Below, piece by piece: positions 1 through 6,201 of a stretch of 6,201 nt of DNA. How positions within the stretch are numbered: the stretch's first letter is position 1; each line of letters begins with the position of its first letter. Position numbers and translations under genes: made by a program. The DNA comes from Sulfidibacterium sp964588415 (lineage in GTDB: Bacteria > Bacteroidota > Bacteroidia > Bacteroidales > F082). The notes beneath the pieces were generated by a model. It was not told the origin of the DNA. It saw nothing but the letters and a program-made list of their open reading frames with translations, and ran no database searches. The DNA lies in assembly GCA_964588415.1 (NCBI GenBank), contig CAZPPK010000162.1:1-6201 (forward strand), read 5' to 3'.

Positions 1-170
1 TGACGTTCTTTGGTGTGAATTATTATCTGGGAGGGCTGCACTCCTATGCTAAAGGAGCACCCATTCCCATACCTAATTTTGTTTATTACACAGTAGCTGT
101 TGTGGTTATCGTCGCAGTGTGGGCTTACTGGAAGGAGCATCAGTTTAAAGAAAAACCCATTATTGAATAA
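1..170 (+). CDS. ccsA: Cytochrome c assembly protein CcsA/ResC type, C-terminal fragment
   Basis: Only the last 55 codons are present (frame starting at position 3, TAA at 168-170); the 5' end lies to the left of the window. The fragment reads TFFGVNYYLGGLHSYA, a signature of the CcsA/CcsB(A) haem-handling family, followed by a Pro-containing periplasmic stretch and a final membrane helix (about fragment residues 25-43, FVYYTVAVVVIVAVWAYW). The protein ends in a charged tail, KEHQFKEKPIIE. In this family the protein moves haem across the inner membrane and attaches it to apocytochrome c in System II. The His of GLHSYA lies 42 residues from the end, which fits the second external haem-ligand His described for CcsBA; this assignment is by family analogy. 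The tryptophan-rich WWD motif and any fused ResB half would lie upstream and cannot be seen. The gene converges on the sugar porter gene and has no evident functional link to the glucan genes. Confidence 0.8.
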   Translation, partial: TFFGVNYYLGGLHSYAKGAPIPIPNFVYYTVAVVVIVAVWAYWKEHQFKEKPIIE

Positions 171-191
171 ATCCTTTCAACAAAATAGTAC

Positions 192-229
192 TCATAAAAA
201 AACCCGGTTTTCACCGGGTTTTTTTATGA
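192..229. terminator. Bidirectional intrinsic terminator between convergent genes
   Basis: Positions 192-208 pair perfectly with 213-229, giving a 17-bp stem around a TTTC loop (209-212). The core is ACCCGGT/ACCGGGT, flanked by seven A (196-202) on one side and seven T (219-225) on the other. On the plus strand the T run follows the G/C stem, and on the minus strand the A run gives the equivalent U tract. It therefore works as a Rho-independent terminator both for the cytochrome c assembly gene (stop 22 bases upstream) and for the minus-strand sugar porter gene (stop codon 13 bases away). Confidence 0.93.
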
Positions 230-241
230 ACTAAATTTTTT

Positions 242-1720
242 CTATCCTTTCAAATCTCTTGGTTTTCCACCCTGACGCCAGTGTTCTTCAATTTTTTCCA
301 AAGGAACACCTTTGGTTTCCGGGAGGTAGAAATAACCCCAAACGAGTCCTAAAACCCCGATAACGGCATAAAACCAAAAAGCACCGGCAGGATTGCCATT
401 GTTAACCGCCTGCATAGTGAAAGTATGTGTCGCTGCATCATAAAGTTTTTCGTGCGTAATAATCCCTGAACCGGAAGCAGTAAATAGTTTTACAATCTTA
501 AAGAAAGTAAAAGCCACCACTCCATTAAAAAGCCAGTTGGACAACGAACCAATGGATGAGCCAATGCCCCTCACGCGCATCGGGAATATTTCCGAAATGA
601 ACAACCAGCCCAAAGGCCCCAGGCTGATGGCAAAAAAGGCAATGTAGATCCATACAAAAATGATAGCCAACCATTTTCCTTCGGTTCCCAAACTGGAATG
701 GAAAGCGAAAACCAAACCAAGGGCAAACAGTGAAAAGACAATGCCTGAAAGGCCTATAAAATACAGCTTCCTTCTACCTAATTTATCAATCATAAATAAC
801 GAAAGTACGGTGAATGCCACATTGACAACACCCACACTGACGGCACCCCAAATGGCTGCACGAGCCCCTTCAAATCCTACTATCATAAATATTTTAGGGC
901 TATAGTAGATTACTGTATTAATCCCAACAAACTGTTGAAAAAACATGATCCCCACAGCTATCATTAAAGCTGTTCTGAGCCATGGCTTGAAAACTTCACG
1001 GAAGGTGGCACGTTCTTTATACTTTTCTATTTCATCTTTCATTCTTTGCAAGGATGCTTCAATCTCTCCCGGCTCTTCAATTTTTTTTAGTATCCGGCGG
1101 CTTTCATCTTCACGGCCTTTACTCATGAGCCAACGGGGTGTTTCAGGCAGAAACAGCATTCCTACCAACAAAATTAATCCCGGAACAATGCCCATATAGA
1201 ACATGGGGCGCCATGACGCTAAATCGCTATTGTGAGCAAAAGCTAAATCGCTTAAGTAAGATACAAGAATCCCAATGGTAATGAGTAATTGGAATAGTGA
1301 AACCAGACGACCACGCAAGTTGGTAGGCGAAATTTCTGCAATATATAAGGGCACGGAAAAGGAAGAAATTCCAATGGCCAAACCAATAAATAAGCGGGCA
1401 ATGATCAATGAGTGAGGATTGGGTGCCCAGCCTGACCAGCCAGCCCCGATAACAAAAATAATGGCTGCCCCCAGAATAGTCTTCTTTCTTCCAAAGATGT
1501 CGGATAACCTTCCGGTGAACATAGCGCCTATCACTGCTCCTATCAATCCGGCTGTGGTAATATTCTCAACCATGCTGTTACTCAGCTGAAAATCTCGTTG
1601 AAAGAAAGGAATGGCACCGGAGATCACTCCCGTGTCAAACCCGAATAAAAGCCCGCCCGTGGCGGCAACCGCAGCAATAATAATTACCAGGTTCTTGTTG
1701 TACGTACTTTCTTTATCCAT
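242..1720 (-). CDS. MFS sugar porter, probable sugar/H+ symporter
   Basis: This 492-residue protein is a full-length 12-helix member of the sugar porter family (XylE/GalP/GLUT type), which moves hexoses or pentoses across the inner membrane. The family signatures appear in order: GFDTGVISG (27-35), GRLSDIFGRKK (70-80), PLYIAEISPTNLRGR (124-138), PETPRWL (192-198), FQQFVGIN (261-268), DKLGRRK (312-318), GPLGWLFISEIFP (368-380) and PETKGVPLEKIEEHW (467-481). By comparison with E. coli XylE recalled from memory, the sugar ligands would be Q144, Q262, Q263, N268, W372 and W396. D29 and R109 match the proton-coupling Asp/Arg pair, which favours symport over facilitated diffusion. XylE Gln415 is replaced by N395, as in GLUT1. 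The loop between TM11 and TM12 (about 411-446) is unusually long. The gene lies 128 bp after the GH3 gene on the same strand, so glucose released by the hydrolases is the likely cargo. That substrate is inferred from context; xylose, galactose or arabinose cannot be excluded. The ATG has no Shine-Dalgarno sequence, only an A/T-rich leader ending ATAATAAC. Confidence 0.93.
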   Translation of the reverse strand: MDKESTYNKNLVIIIAAVAATGGLLFGFDTGVISGAIPFFQRDFQLSNSMVENITTAGLIGAVIGAMFTGRLSDIFGRKKTILGAAIIFVIGAGWSGWAPNPHSLIIARLFIGLAIGISSFSVPLYIAEISPTNLRGRLVSLFQLLITIGILVSYLSDLAFAHNSDLASWRPMFYMGIVPGLILLVGMLFLPETPRWLMSKGREDESRRILKKIEEPGEIEASLQRMKDEIEKYKERATFREVFKPWLRTALMIAVGIMFFQQFVGINTVIYYSPKIFMIVGFEGARAAIWGAVSVGVVNVAFTVLSLFMIDKLGRRKLYFIGLSGIVFSLFALGLVFAFHSSLGTEGKWLAIIFVWIYIAFFAISLGPLGWLFISEIFPMRVRGIGSSIGSLSNWLFNGVVAFTFFKIVKLFTASGSGIITHEKLYDAATHTFTMQAVNNGNPAGAFWFYAVIGVLGLVWGYFYLPETKGVPLEKIEEHWRQGGKPRDLKG

Positions 1721-1795
1721 GTTATTATCGTTAAAATATGATTATATTTTCAGGGAAAATATAAATAATTTGGGTTCCCTGCCTCTTTTGGACAC

Positions 1796-1803
1796 CAAAA
1801 ATA
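1796..1803 (-). promoter_or_regulatory. Possible Bacteroidota -7 element upstream of the sugar porter gene
   Basis: The minus strand reads TATTTTTG, an exact match to the Bacteroidota -7 consensus TAnnTTTG, about 75 bases upstream of the sugar porter ATG and about 45 bases after the GH3 stop. No TTTG is found at the usual -33 distance (the minus strand reads about TTTAGGATAA there), so support is weak. If active, it would let the transporter be transcribed apart from the hydrolases. In such A/T-rich DNA a chance match is quite possible. Confidence 0.25.
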
Positions 1804-1828
1804 CCCAAATGAATTAATATTTATCCTA

Positions 1829-1845
1829 AATGAAAAACTTTCATT
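1829..1845 (-). other. Small AT-rich hairpin just after the GH3 stop codon
   Basis: AATGAAA (1829-1835) pairs with TTTCATT (1839-1845) around a 3-base loop, ending three bases beyond the GH3 stop codon in the direction of transcription. The stem is seven base pairs with a single G-C pair, and no clean U tract follows, so it is not a convincing terminator. It could protect the 3' end of a processed GH3 message or be a chance palindrome. Confidence 0.25.
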
Positions 1846-1848
1846 CAA

Positions 1849-4443
1849 TTATTTCCAGTTAACGGTTTCAGACAAAAGAATTTTCTCAGAAGAAGATCCC
1901 ACCAGAATATTGAAAACGGCCGGATCAATTACCCAGGCATGTTTTTGCGGATCATAATATTGAAAAGCTCCTTTGTCCAATTTTAAATGAACGGCCTTCG
2001 ATGCACCCGGTTTAAGATCGACCCTTGCGAATCCCTTTAATTCTTTATACGGACGATCGATTCGCGGGTTTTGCTCATGAACATAAACCTGGGAAACTTC
2101 TGCTCCGCTTCTTTTACCTGTATTGGTAACTGTGTAAGAAACTTCAACCTGATGTTTTCCATCAACAGTATCTGGAGTTAACTTCAGGTTACTGTATTTG
2201 AAGGTTGTATATGAAAGTCCGAAACCAAACGGAAACATGGGCCTGATGTGTTTTGTATCAAAATAACGATAACCGACATAGATGCCATCAGAATATGTAA
2301 GTAAGGAATCATTATTCGTATAGTGTTGAACTGACTCAGGTTCCTGGCTCAGACTTTGTGGAAAAGTAACGGGCAATTTCCCGGAAGGATTGCTGTTGCC
2401 GAGTAAAACTTCTGTAATTGCTTTGCCGATAAACTCTCCGTCAAACCATGTTTCCAATACAGCCGGAACATGATTAATCCATTTGCTCACAGACACCGGT
2501 GCCCCGGAAGTAAGTATCACAACCGTATGCTTGTTAGCCCTTACCACTTTCTGAATCAATTCATCCTGATTATCAGGCAACGTAAGATTCTTCCTGTCAA
2601 AACCTTCCGATTCAAAATGGCTTGATGTTCCTACAAAGACAAGTGCGATGTCCGCTTTACGGGCTACAGAAACAGCATGCGCTATTGAAGCCACTTGTGG
2701 ATAATGCCAGTTCAAGGTAGCCATTAAGCCTACTCCCATATCCTGGTTATAAGGATTCCCGTGATATTCCACTTTGACATCATACATTTTTCCTTTTTCC
2801 AGGCGAACTTTGTAAGTTTTCCCATTTCCCCCCATCCAATAGGGAGTTTTTCCTGATTTTAAAACTTCCTTATCATTTATATATAGAACAGATTTCCCAA
2901 TTGAGTGAAAATTAAAAGTATAATCACCTGTTGCCGGCGCCTTAATTTTCCCAACCCATCGTACCGTAAATTTGCCCTTAAAATCAGGATTGGTAGCCAC
3001 GGGGGTTACCTGCGCTGATCCCTGACGGTAATCAATTTGTGTTGCTTTTGTGACCACGGGCTTCCCTTCAAAATTATCATTATTGTAAAATTCTGCTTTT
3101 AGCCCCTTTGTAACTCCATCATTCTGATAGAAAAAGGCCGGTGCGATTGGTTGAGGATATTGAAAAAGAATGCCGGGAGCATAATCAATAACTGCTTTAC
3201 CTTTTAGTGCATTCTGCAATGCCGATAACGGACTGATAGCAAAAATCGGATGTACTTCGGCACTTCCGCCGCCAACAGTTCTTGCAAAAGCTGCATTGGG
3301 ACCTATCACGGCAATGTGTGATTTTTTATTTCCATTTATGGGAAGAATATGATGTTCATTTTTAAGAAGAACAATAGCTTCAACGGCTGCCTGCAAGGCA
3401 TCCTTCTGTGTTTCTTTTGAATTTATAAGAGAATCTATCAAGTGTTGGGGATAAGCCATTTTAGGCAAAACCTTCAATTTATATGCGGCAGACAAGATGT
3501 AATTCACTTTGGAATTAATGGTTGATATTTTAACTTTTCCGCTGTCAATAGCCGGCAGAAGGGTTTTTTCATTCAGGTAGGTTCCGAAAGGCATTTCCAG
3601 ATCCAAAGCATTGTTTACTGTAGGGAAAGTATTGTGTACCCCGCCCCAGTCTGACATGATCAAACCGTTATAATGCCATTCTTTTCTCAGAACTTCATTC
3701 AACAAAAAGTGGTTGGCACTGCAAAACTGGCCATTCAATTGATTATAGGCAGCCATCACTGCAATTACATGTGCTTTTTGAACGGCGGCTTTGAAAGCAG
3801 GAAAATAAATTTCACGCAAAGTGCGTTCATCAATTTTTTCATCGATGCTTATCCGGTGAAATTCCTGACTGTTTGCCACGAAATGCTTCACCGTTGCTCC
3901 AATGCCTTCATCCTGAACGCCGAGAATGTAGCTGACGCCCATTTGAGATGTCAAAAACGGATCTTCACCAAAGCCCTCGAATGTTCTGCCATTTAACGGA
4001 TTCCGCGCAATGTTAACATTTGGGCCGAGAATAATATTACGGCCTTTGCCGCGAACTTCCCTGCCAATTCCCTGACCAATCTTTCTTACAAGTGCCGTAT
4101 CCCAGGTAGATGCCAGTGCGATTCCGGAAGGAAATGAAGTGGAGCGTCCCCATCTCACACCCAGTGGACCATCATCCATGCGGATTGAAGGAATGCCCAG
4201 TCTGGAAATCGGTTTGGTACTCATGTTTATACCACTCAAAAGATCAACTTTTTCTTTTGTGGTAAGATGAGACATCAGATAAGATTTCATCAACTTGTCC
4301 TGCTTATTGGCAGTGCGCTGACACGACGTAAGAAAAACAAAAAAGAGGAATGAGAATAGCAACGCTGTTCTAAAAGCAACTTGAAAAAATCGTGGTGATT
4401 GTTTTTTCTCCATTGCATCATTCTTGGCAATTAACTTTTTCAT
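1849..4443 (-). CDS. GH3 beta-glucosidase lipoprotein with PA14 insert
   Basis: This 864-residue glycoside hydrolase family 3 enzyme should remove terminal beta-linked glucose from oligosaccharides. Residues 1-41 form a lipoprotein signal (hydrophobic run about 26-38, lipobox LTSC, lipidated C41). The (beta/alpha)8 domain covers about 55-330, with DDGPLGVRWG (90-99), RNPLNGRTFEGFGEDP (147-162), KH at 186-187 and the nucleophile D265 in SDWGG. The alpha/beta sandwich starts near 345 and resumes near 590, with ESEGFDR (611-617); E613 is the likely acid/base. A PA14 domain interrupts it at about 445-580 (GLKAEFYNNDNFEGKP, then APATGDYTFNF). A fibronectin-III-like domain ends the protein (about 755-855, NTGKRSGAEVSQVYV, then RPYKELKGF). 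The layout resembles the PA14-bearing beta-glucosidases typified by Kluyveromyces KmBglI, where PA14 narrows the active site towards short substrates. Length and catalytic residues are complete. M11 is an alternative start that also leaves a good signal. The gene starts 61 bp after the GH5 gene. Glucoside specificity is inferred; xyloside activity is possible. Confidence 0.93.
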   Translation of the reverse strand: MKKLIAKNDAMEKKQSPRFFQVAFRTALLFSFLFFVFLTSCQRTANKQDKLMKSYLMSHLTTKEKVDLLSGINMSTKPISRLGIPSIRMDDGPLGVRWGRSTSFPSGIALASTWDTALVRKIGQGIGREVRGKGRNIILGPNVNIARNPLNGRTFEGFGEDPFLTSQMGVSYILGVQDEGIGATVKHFVANSQEFHRISIDEKIDERTLREIYFPAFKAAVQKAHVIAVMAAYNQLNGQFCSANHFLLNEVLRKEWHYNGLIMSDWGGVHNTFPTVNNALDLEMPFGTYLNEKTLLPAIDSGKVKISTINSKVNYILSAAYKLKVLPKMAYPQHLIDSLINSKETQKDALQAAVEAIVLLKNEHHILPINGNKKSHIAVIGPNAAFARTVGGGSAEVHPIFAISPLSALQNALKGKAVIDYAPGILFQYPQPIAPAFFYQNDGVTKGLKAEFYNNDNFEGKPVVTKATQIDYRQGSAQVTPVATNPDFKGKFTVRWVGKIKAPATGDYTFNFHSIGKSVLYINDKEVLKSGKTPYWMGGNGKTYKVRLEKGKMYDVKVEYHGNPYNQDMGVGLMATLNWHYPQVASIAHAVSVARKADIALVFVGTSSHFESEGFDRKNLTLPDNQDELIQKVVRANKHTVVILTSGAPVSVSKWINHVPAVLETWFDGEFIGKAITEVLLGNSNPSGKLPVTFPQSLSQEPESVQHYTNNDSLLTYSDGIYVGYRYFDTKHIRPMFPFGFGLSYTTFKYSNLKLTPDTVDGKHQVEVSYTVTNTGKRSGAEVSQVYVHEQNPRIDRPYKELKGFARVDLKPGASKAVHLKLDKGAFQYYDPQKHAWVIDPAVFNILVGSSSEKILLSETVNWK
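2704..3111 (-). other. PA14 domain inserted in the GH3 enzyme
   Basis: This segment encodes about residues 445-580 of the GH3 protein. It opens with GLKAEFYNNDNFEGKP, continues with FTVRWVGKIKAPATGDYTFNF and SVLYINDKEVL, and closes with the V-x-V-E-Y strand (556-560) and GVGLMATLNW (570-579), the usual PA14 beta-barrel pattern. It splits the second catalytic domain between residues of about 345-440 and 590-745. In characterised relatives this insert helps shape substrate-length preference; here that role is inferred. Confidence 0.85.
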
Positions 4444-4504
4444 GGTTTTGTATTTTATTATTAAACATAAGAATCCTCTGCTTTATTACATGAATCACTC
4501 AAAA

Positions 4505-5758
4505 TCAGGGTCTCATCCCCAAGGCTTCAATATATCCTTTGTTGATTTTACAATTTGAAAACTGCATGTTTTTCAATAATCCGGTTAAAGCTATTCTTAC
4601 CGTATCCTGTGACGGCCTGTGCTTGCGGACGTTGGCAAAAGTTAAATTGTCCTGCTTTGTAAACTCAACAATCTTTTCCCAGTATTTTGGTTCTTGGATA
4701 GAAACCATACAACTGGATTTCACCATCTTTTTATAGGGCCAGAATGTCCATCCCATGTTATTTTTCTCGAGAAGGGTTCTGAAGCCATGTATCCAGGCAT
4801 CGGTATTTTCGCCGGTTTCACCCATGTAAAGCGGCAAGTCTGTTTTTTTTCTGAAATCCAGAAAATCCTGGATGGCTTTTTGAACCGTGTCGCACCAATA
4901 ACGGTGGCATGTGTACATCATGTTCGGGTCAAATTTATAGTCGTGGAAGACTTTAAAATTCCCGTCCCATTGGGCGCCTCCCAAAATCATCACATGATTC
5001 TTATCTACTTTACGGATGGCCGTAATCACACGTTCGTAAAGTGACTCGAGTTGTTTGTTAAGCATCGGCATGTCTTTACCAAAATAAGGTGCAATGGGTT
5101 CATTCATCAGGTCATAGCCTAAAACAGTCGGATTGTTGGCATAATGGCTGGCGATTCTTTGCCAGATATTGCAATACATTTCCTGGTCTTTTTCATTCAC
5201 CATCAACCAGGGATAACCGTAACTGTCATCTATGTTAGCGCCGGTTTGTCCACCGGGAGCATCATGCATATCCAGAATCACATATATGTCTTCATCGTGG
5301 CACCAGGAAATAACCCGGTCAAGCAATTCAAATCCACGATTCGAATCATTGCTACCCATATAATCTTCATCGGTAAACAGCTTATAATGGAAAGGTATTC
5401 TGACCGTATTCATTCCGGCTTCATGAATAAAATGAATGTCTTCACGCGTAATGTATCCATCCTGAAATTTTTTCCAGAATTGATTGACAAATTGCGAACC
5501 TACCATTTTTTTTAATGCCTGATCAATCATCCGATAGGAACTTACCTTTTTAAACAAGGACATATAACCTTCCGGATTGAGCCAATTGCCCAGATTAATT
5601 CCTTTTATTAGAAAAGGCTTCCCATCAGGAGCAATCAGATTTTGTTTGTCAACATGAATGAATTGATTAGCCGATTGTTTGACGTTCTTGCATGCCGGCA
5701 ACATCAAGGTTACTGAAAATAGTCCAAGGATTAATAGTGTGGTTTTGAAATATTTCAT
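4505..5758 (-). CDS. GH5 glycoside hydrolase lipoprotein, probably a beta-glucanase
   Basis: This 417-residue protein is a clan GH-A (beta/alpha)8 hydrolase of family 5. A lipoprotein signal covers residues 1-23 (hydrophobic core about 7-20, lipobox LPAC, C23). The catalytic domain begins with DGKPFLIKGINLGNWL (45-60). Conserved active-site residues are R120 in TVRIPF, H165 in DMHDAPGGQTG (163-173), the N219-E220 pair of LMNEP (E220 acid/base), H285 and Y287 in CHRYW, the nucleophile E314 in MGETGE, and W340 in GWTFWPYK. The HDAPGGQTG stretch recalls the HGAPGSQNG motif of fungal exo-beta-1,3-glucanases, so exo-beta-1,3-glucanase or a related beta-glucanase activity is favoured. Cellulase or beta-1,6-glucanase activity on laminarin branches remains possible. 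A short C-terminal tail (about 370-417, INKGYIEALG) extends past the barrel, with no carbohydrate-binding module or type 9 secretion domain. The gene lies 62 bp after the GH16 gene and 61 bp before the GH3 gene, so co-transcription is likely. The start is fixed by the signal peptide directly behind the ATG. Confidence 0.9.
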   Translation of the reverse strand: MKYFKTTLLILGLFSVTLMLPACKNVKQSANQFIHVDKQNLIAPDGKPFLIKGINLGNWLNPEGYMSLFKKVSSYRMIDQALKKMVGSQFVNQFWKKFQDGYITREDIHFIHEAGMNTVRIPFHYKLFTDEDYMGSNDSNRGFELLDRVISWCHDEDIYVILDMHDAPGGQTGANIDDSYGYPWLMVNEKDQEMYCNIWQRIASHYANNPTVLGYDLMNEPIAPYFGKDMPMLNKQLESLYERVITAIRKVDKNHVMILGGAQWDGNFKVFHDYKFDPNMMYTCHRYWCDTVQKAIQDFLDFRKKTDLPLYMGETGENTDAWIHGFRTLLEKNNMGWTFWPYKKMVKSSCMVSIQEPKYWEKIVEFTKQDNLTFANVRKHRPSQDTVRIALTGLLKNMQFSNCKINKGYIEALGMRP

Positions 5759-5802
5759 TGTTATTACAAATGGTATTAAATGGCCAAGTATATATATTCA
5801 CA

Positions 5803-5810
5803 CAAAAATA
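5803..5810 (-). promoter_or_regulatory. Possible -7 element between the GH16 and GH5 genes
   Basis: The minus strand reads TATTTTTG here, the same TAnnTTTG match found upstream of the sugar porter gene, about 45 bases upstream of the GH5 ATG and 10 bases after the GH16 stop. No TTTG is present at the -33 distance, which falls inside the end of the GH16 gene. It could be a weak internal promoter. A chance match in an A/T-rich spacer is equally plausible. Confidence 0.2.
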
Positions 5811-5820
5811 CATAACGATC

Positions 5821-6201
5821 TTACTGATAAGAATACACTCTTACGTAGTCGATTTTATACTCTTGAGGAAAAATAGAATCATCCACTCCTTGCGCACCAC
5901 CCCAGTTTCCTCCAATGGCCAGATTCAGAATAATAAAACAGGGTTTATTAAAGGGCCAGTTTGATGCATTCTTTACAGCGGGGCTGTAAGTATAATACGG
6001 TTTTGACGGATCGTCAATCCAATATTCAATTTTACTGGGGGTCCATGTCATACCATAAATGTGATAAGTGGTATCGCAGTCGGGAAGCTGAACCCTGCCA
6101 AAGTTTACAGTATTTCCGTAACTGGAAGGGGTATGAATCGAACCCTGAACCCAGGTAGGATCGTATCCCACATTTTCCATGATATCGAGCTCACCACAGG
6201 C
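5821..6201 (-). CDS. GH16 endo-beta-1,3-glucanase (laminarinase type), C-terminal part
   Basis: The reading frame is open to the right edge of the window, so only the last 126 codons are present. They begin ACGELDIMENVG, which contains the GH16 catalytic motif ExDxxE: the first Glu (6190-6192) is the nucleophile and the second (6175-6177) the acid/base. The extra Met between D-I and E (beta-bulge form) is the version seen in laminarinases and relatives rather than lichenases (EIDIEF form). Further family features are GSIHT (His after the active-site strand), YHIYGMTWTPSKIEYWID, NLAIGGNWGG and the closing strand YKIDYVRVY. The protein stops right after the catalytic fold, with no C-terminal binding module or type 9 secretion domain. 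The ATG at 6178-6180 lies between the two catalytic glutamates and cannot be the true start. It should cut beta-1,3-glucans such as laminarin internally, and it is the most upstream visible gene of the GH16-GH5-GH3-transporter series. The N-terminal signal cannot be seen. Confidence 0.92.
   Translation of the reverse strand, partial: ACGELDIMENVGYDPTWVQGSIHTPSSYGNTVNFGRVQLPDCDTTYHIYGMTWTPSKIEYWIDDPSKPYYTYSPAVKNASNWPFNKPCFIILNLAIGGNWGGAQGVDDSIFPQEYKIDYVRVYSYQ

Noticed and set aside
945..1199. Plus-strand open frame of 84 codons within the sugar porter gene
   Set aside because: It is antisense to the central loop and helices 6-7 of the porter; no supporting features.
3673..3996. Plus-strand open frame of 107 codons within the GH3 gene
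   Set aside because: It lies wholly antisense to the catalytic domain of a clear GH3 enzyme, and its translation shows no recognisable domain or signal.
4444..4504. Possible terminator or promoter in the GH5-GH3 spacer
   Set aside because: The 61-bp spacer has no stable inverted repeat with a T tract and no TAnnTTTG match; TATGTTTA is the nearest and fails at the last base.
4694..5044. Plus-strand open frame of 116 codons
   Set aside because: It is a shadow of the GH5 C-terminal half, including the nucleophile region; no independent evidence for coding.
5144..5515. Plus-strand open frame of 123 codons within the GH5 gene
   Set aside because: It is antisense to the GH5 barrel, where the minus-strand frame carries conserved catalytic motifs; no family features or leader support it.
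5679..5964. Two overlapping plus-strand frames across the GH5-GH16 spacer
   Set aside because: Most of each lies antisense to GH5 or GH16 coding sequence, the spacer part is simply A/T-rich, and the peptides show no domain.
1..6201. Search for tRNA, rRNA, CRISPR arrays, insertion sequences and attachment sites
   Set aside because: No regularly spaced direct repeats, transposase motifs, terminal inverted repeats or cloverleaf-like segments were seen by eye; the window is almost fully occupied by the five protein genes.

Overview
The window looks like a piece of a Bacteroidota (Bacteroidetes-type) chromosome. The reasons are: three glycoside hydrolases in a row, at least two of them lipoproteins; A/T-rich gene leaders with no Shine-Dalgarno sequence; TAnnTTTG-like elements; and a CcsA/ResC-type cytochrome c assembly C-terminus whose closest feel is the Bacteroidota form. 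This is inferred from gene content and style, and genus cannot be given.

Layout. Positions 1-170 (+) hold the last 55 codons of a CcsA-type haem-handling cytochrome c biogenesis protein. A perfect 17-bp stem terminator (192-229) sits between it and a convergent minus-strand cluster and can serve both directions. All other genes are on the minus strand and read from right to left: a GH16 endo-beta-1,3-glucanase (laminarinase type; C-terminal 126 residues only, 5' end outside the window at 6201), a GH5 lipoprotein (4505-5758), a GH3 beta-glucosidase lipoprotein with an inserted PA14 domain (1849-4443), and an MFS sugar porter (242-1720). The spacers are 62, 61 and 128 bp. None contains a convincing terminator, so the four genes probably form one transcript ending at 192-229. 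There is no gene-free stretch longer than 300 bases.

How the genes fit together. The GH16 enzyme would cut a beta-1,3-glucan such as laminarin internally. The GH5 enzyme would process the oligosaccharides or branches. The GH3 enzyme would release glucose from short beta-glucosides, and the sugar porter would carry the monosaccharide across the inner membrane. This is the downstream end of what looks like a beta-1,3-glucan utilisation locus. A SusC/SusD pair and a regulator, if present, would lie beyond position 6201.

Nothing in the window looks like a wholly new system. The points most worth a second look are the exact specificity of the GH5 enzyme, the long TM11-TM12 loop and GLUT-like substrate residues of the porter, and the compact GH16-GH5-GH3-MFS arrangement.
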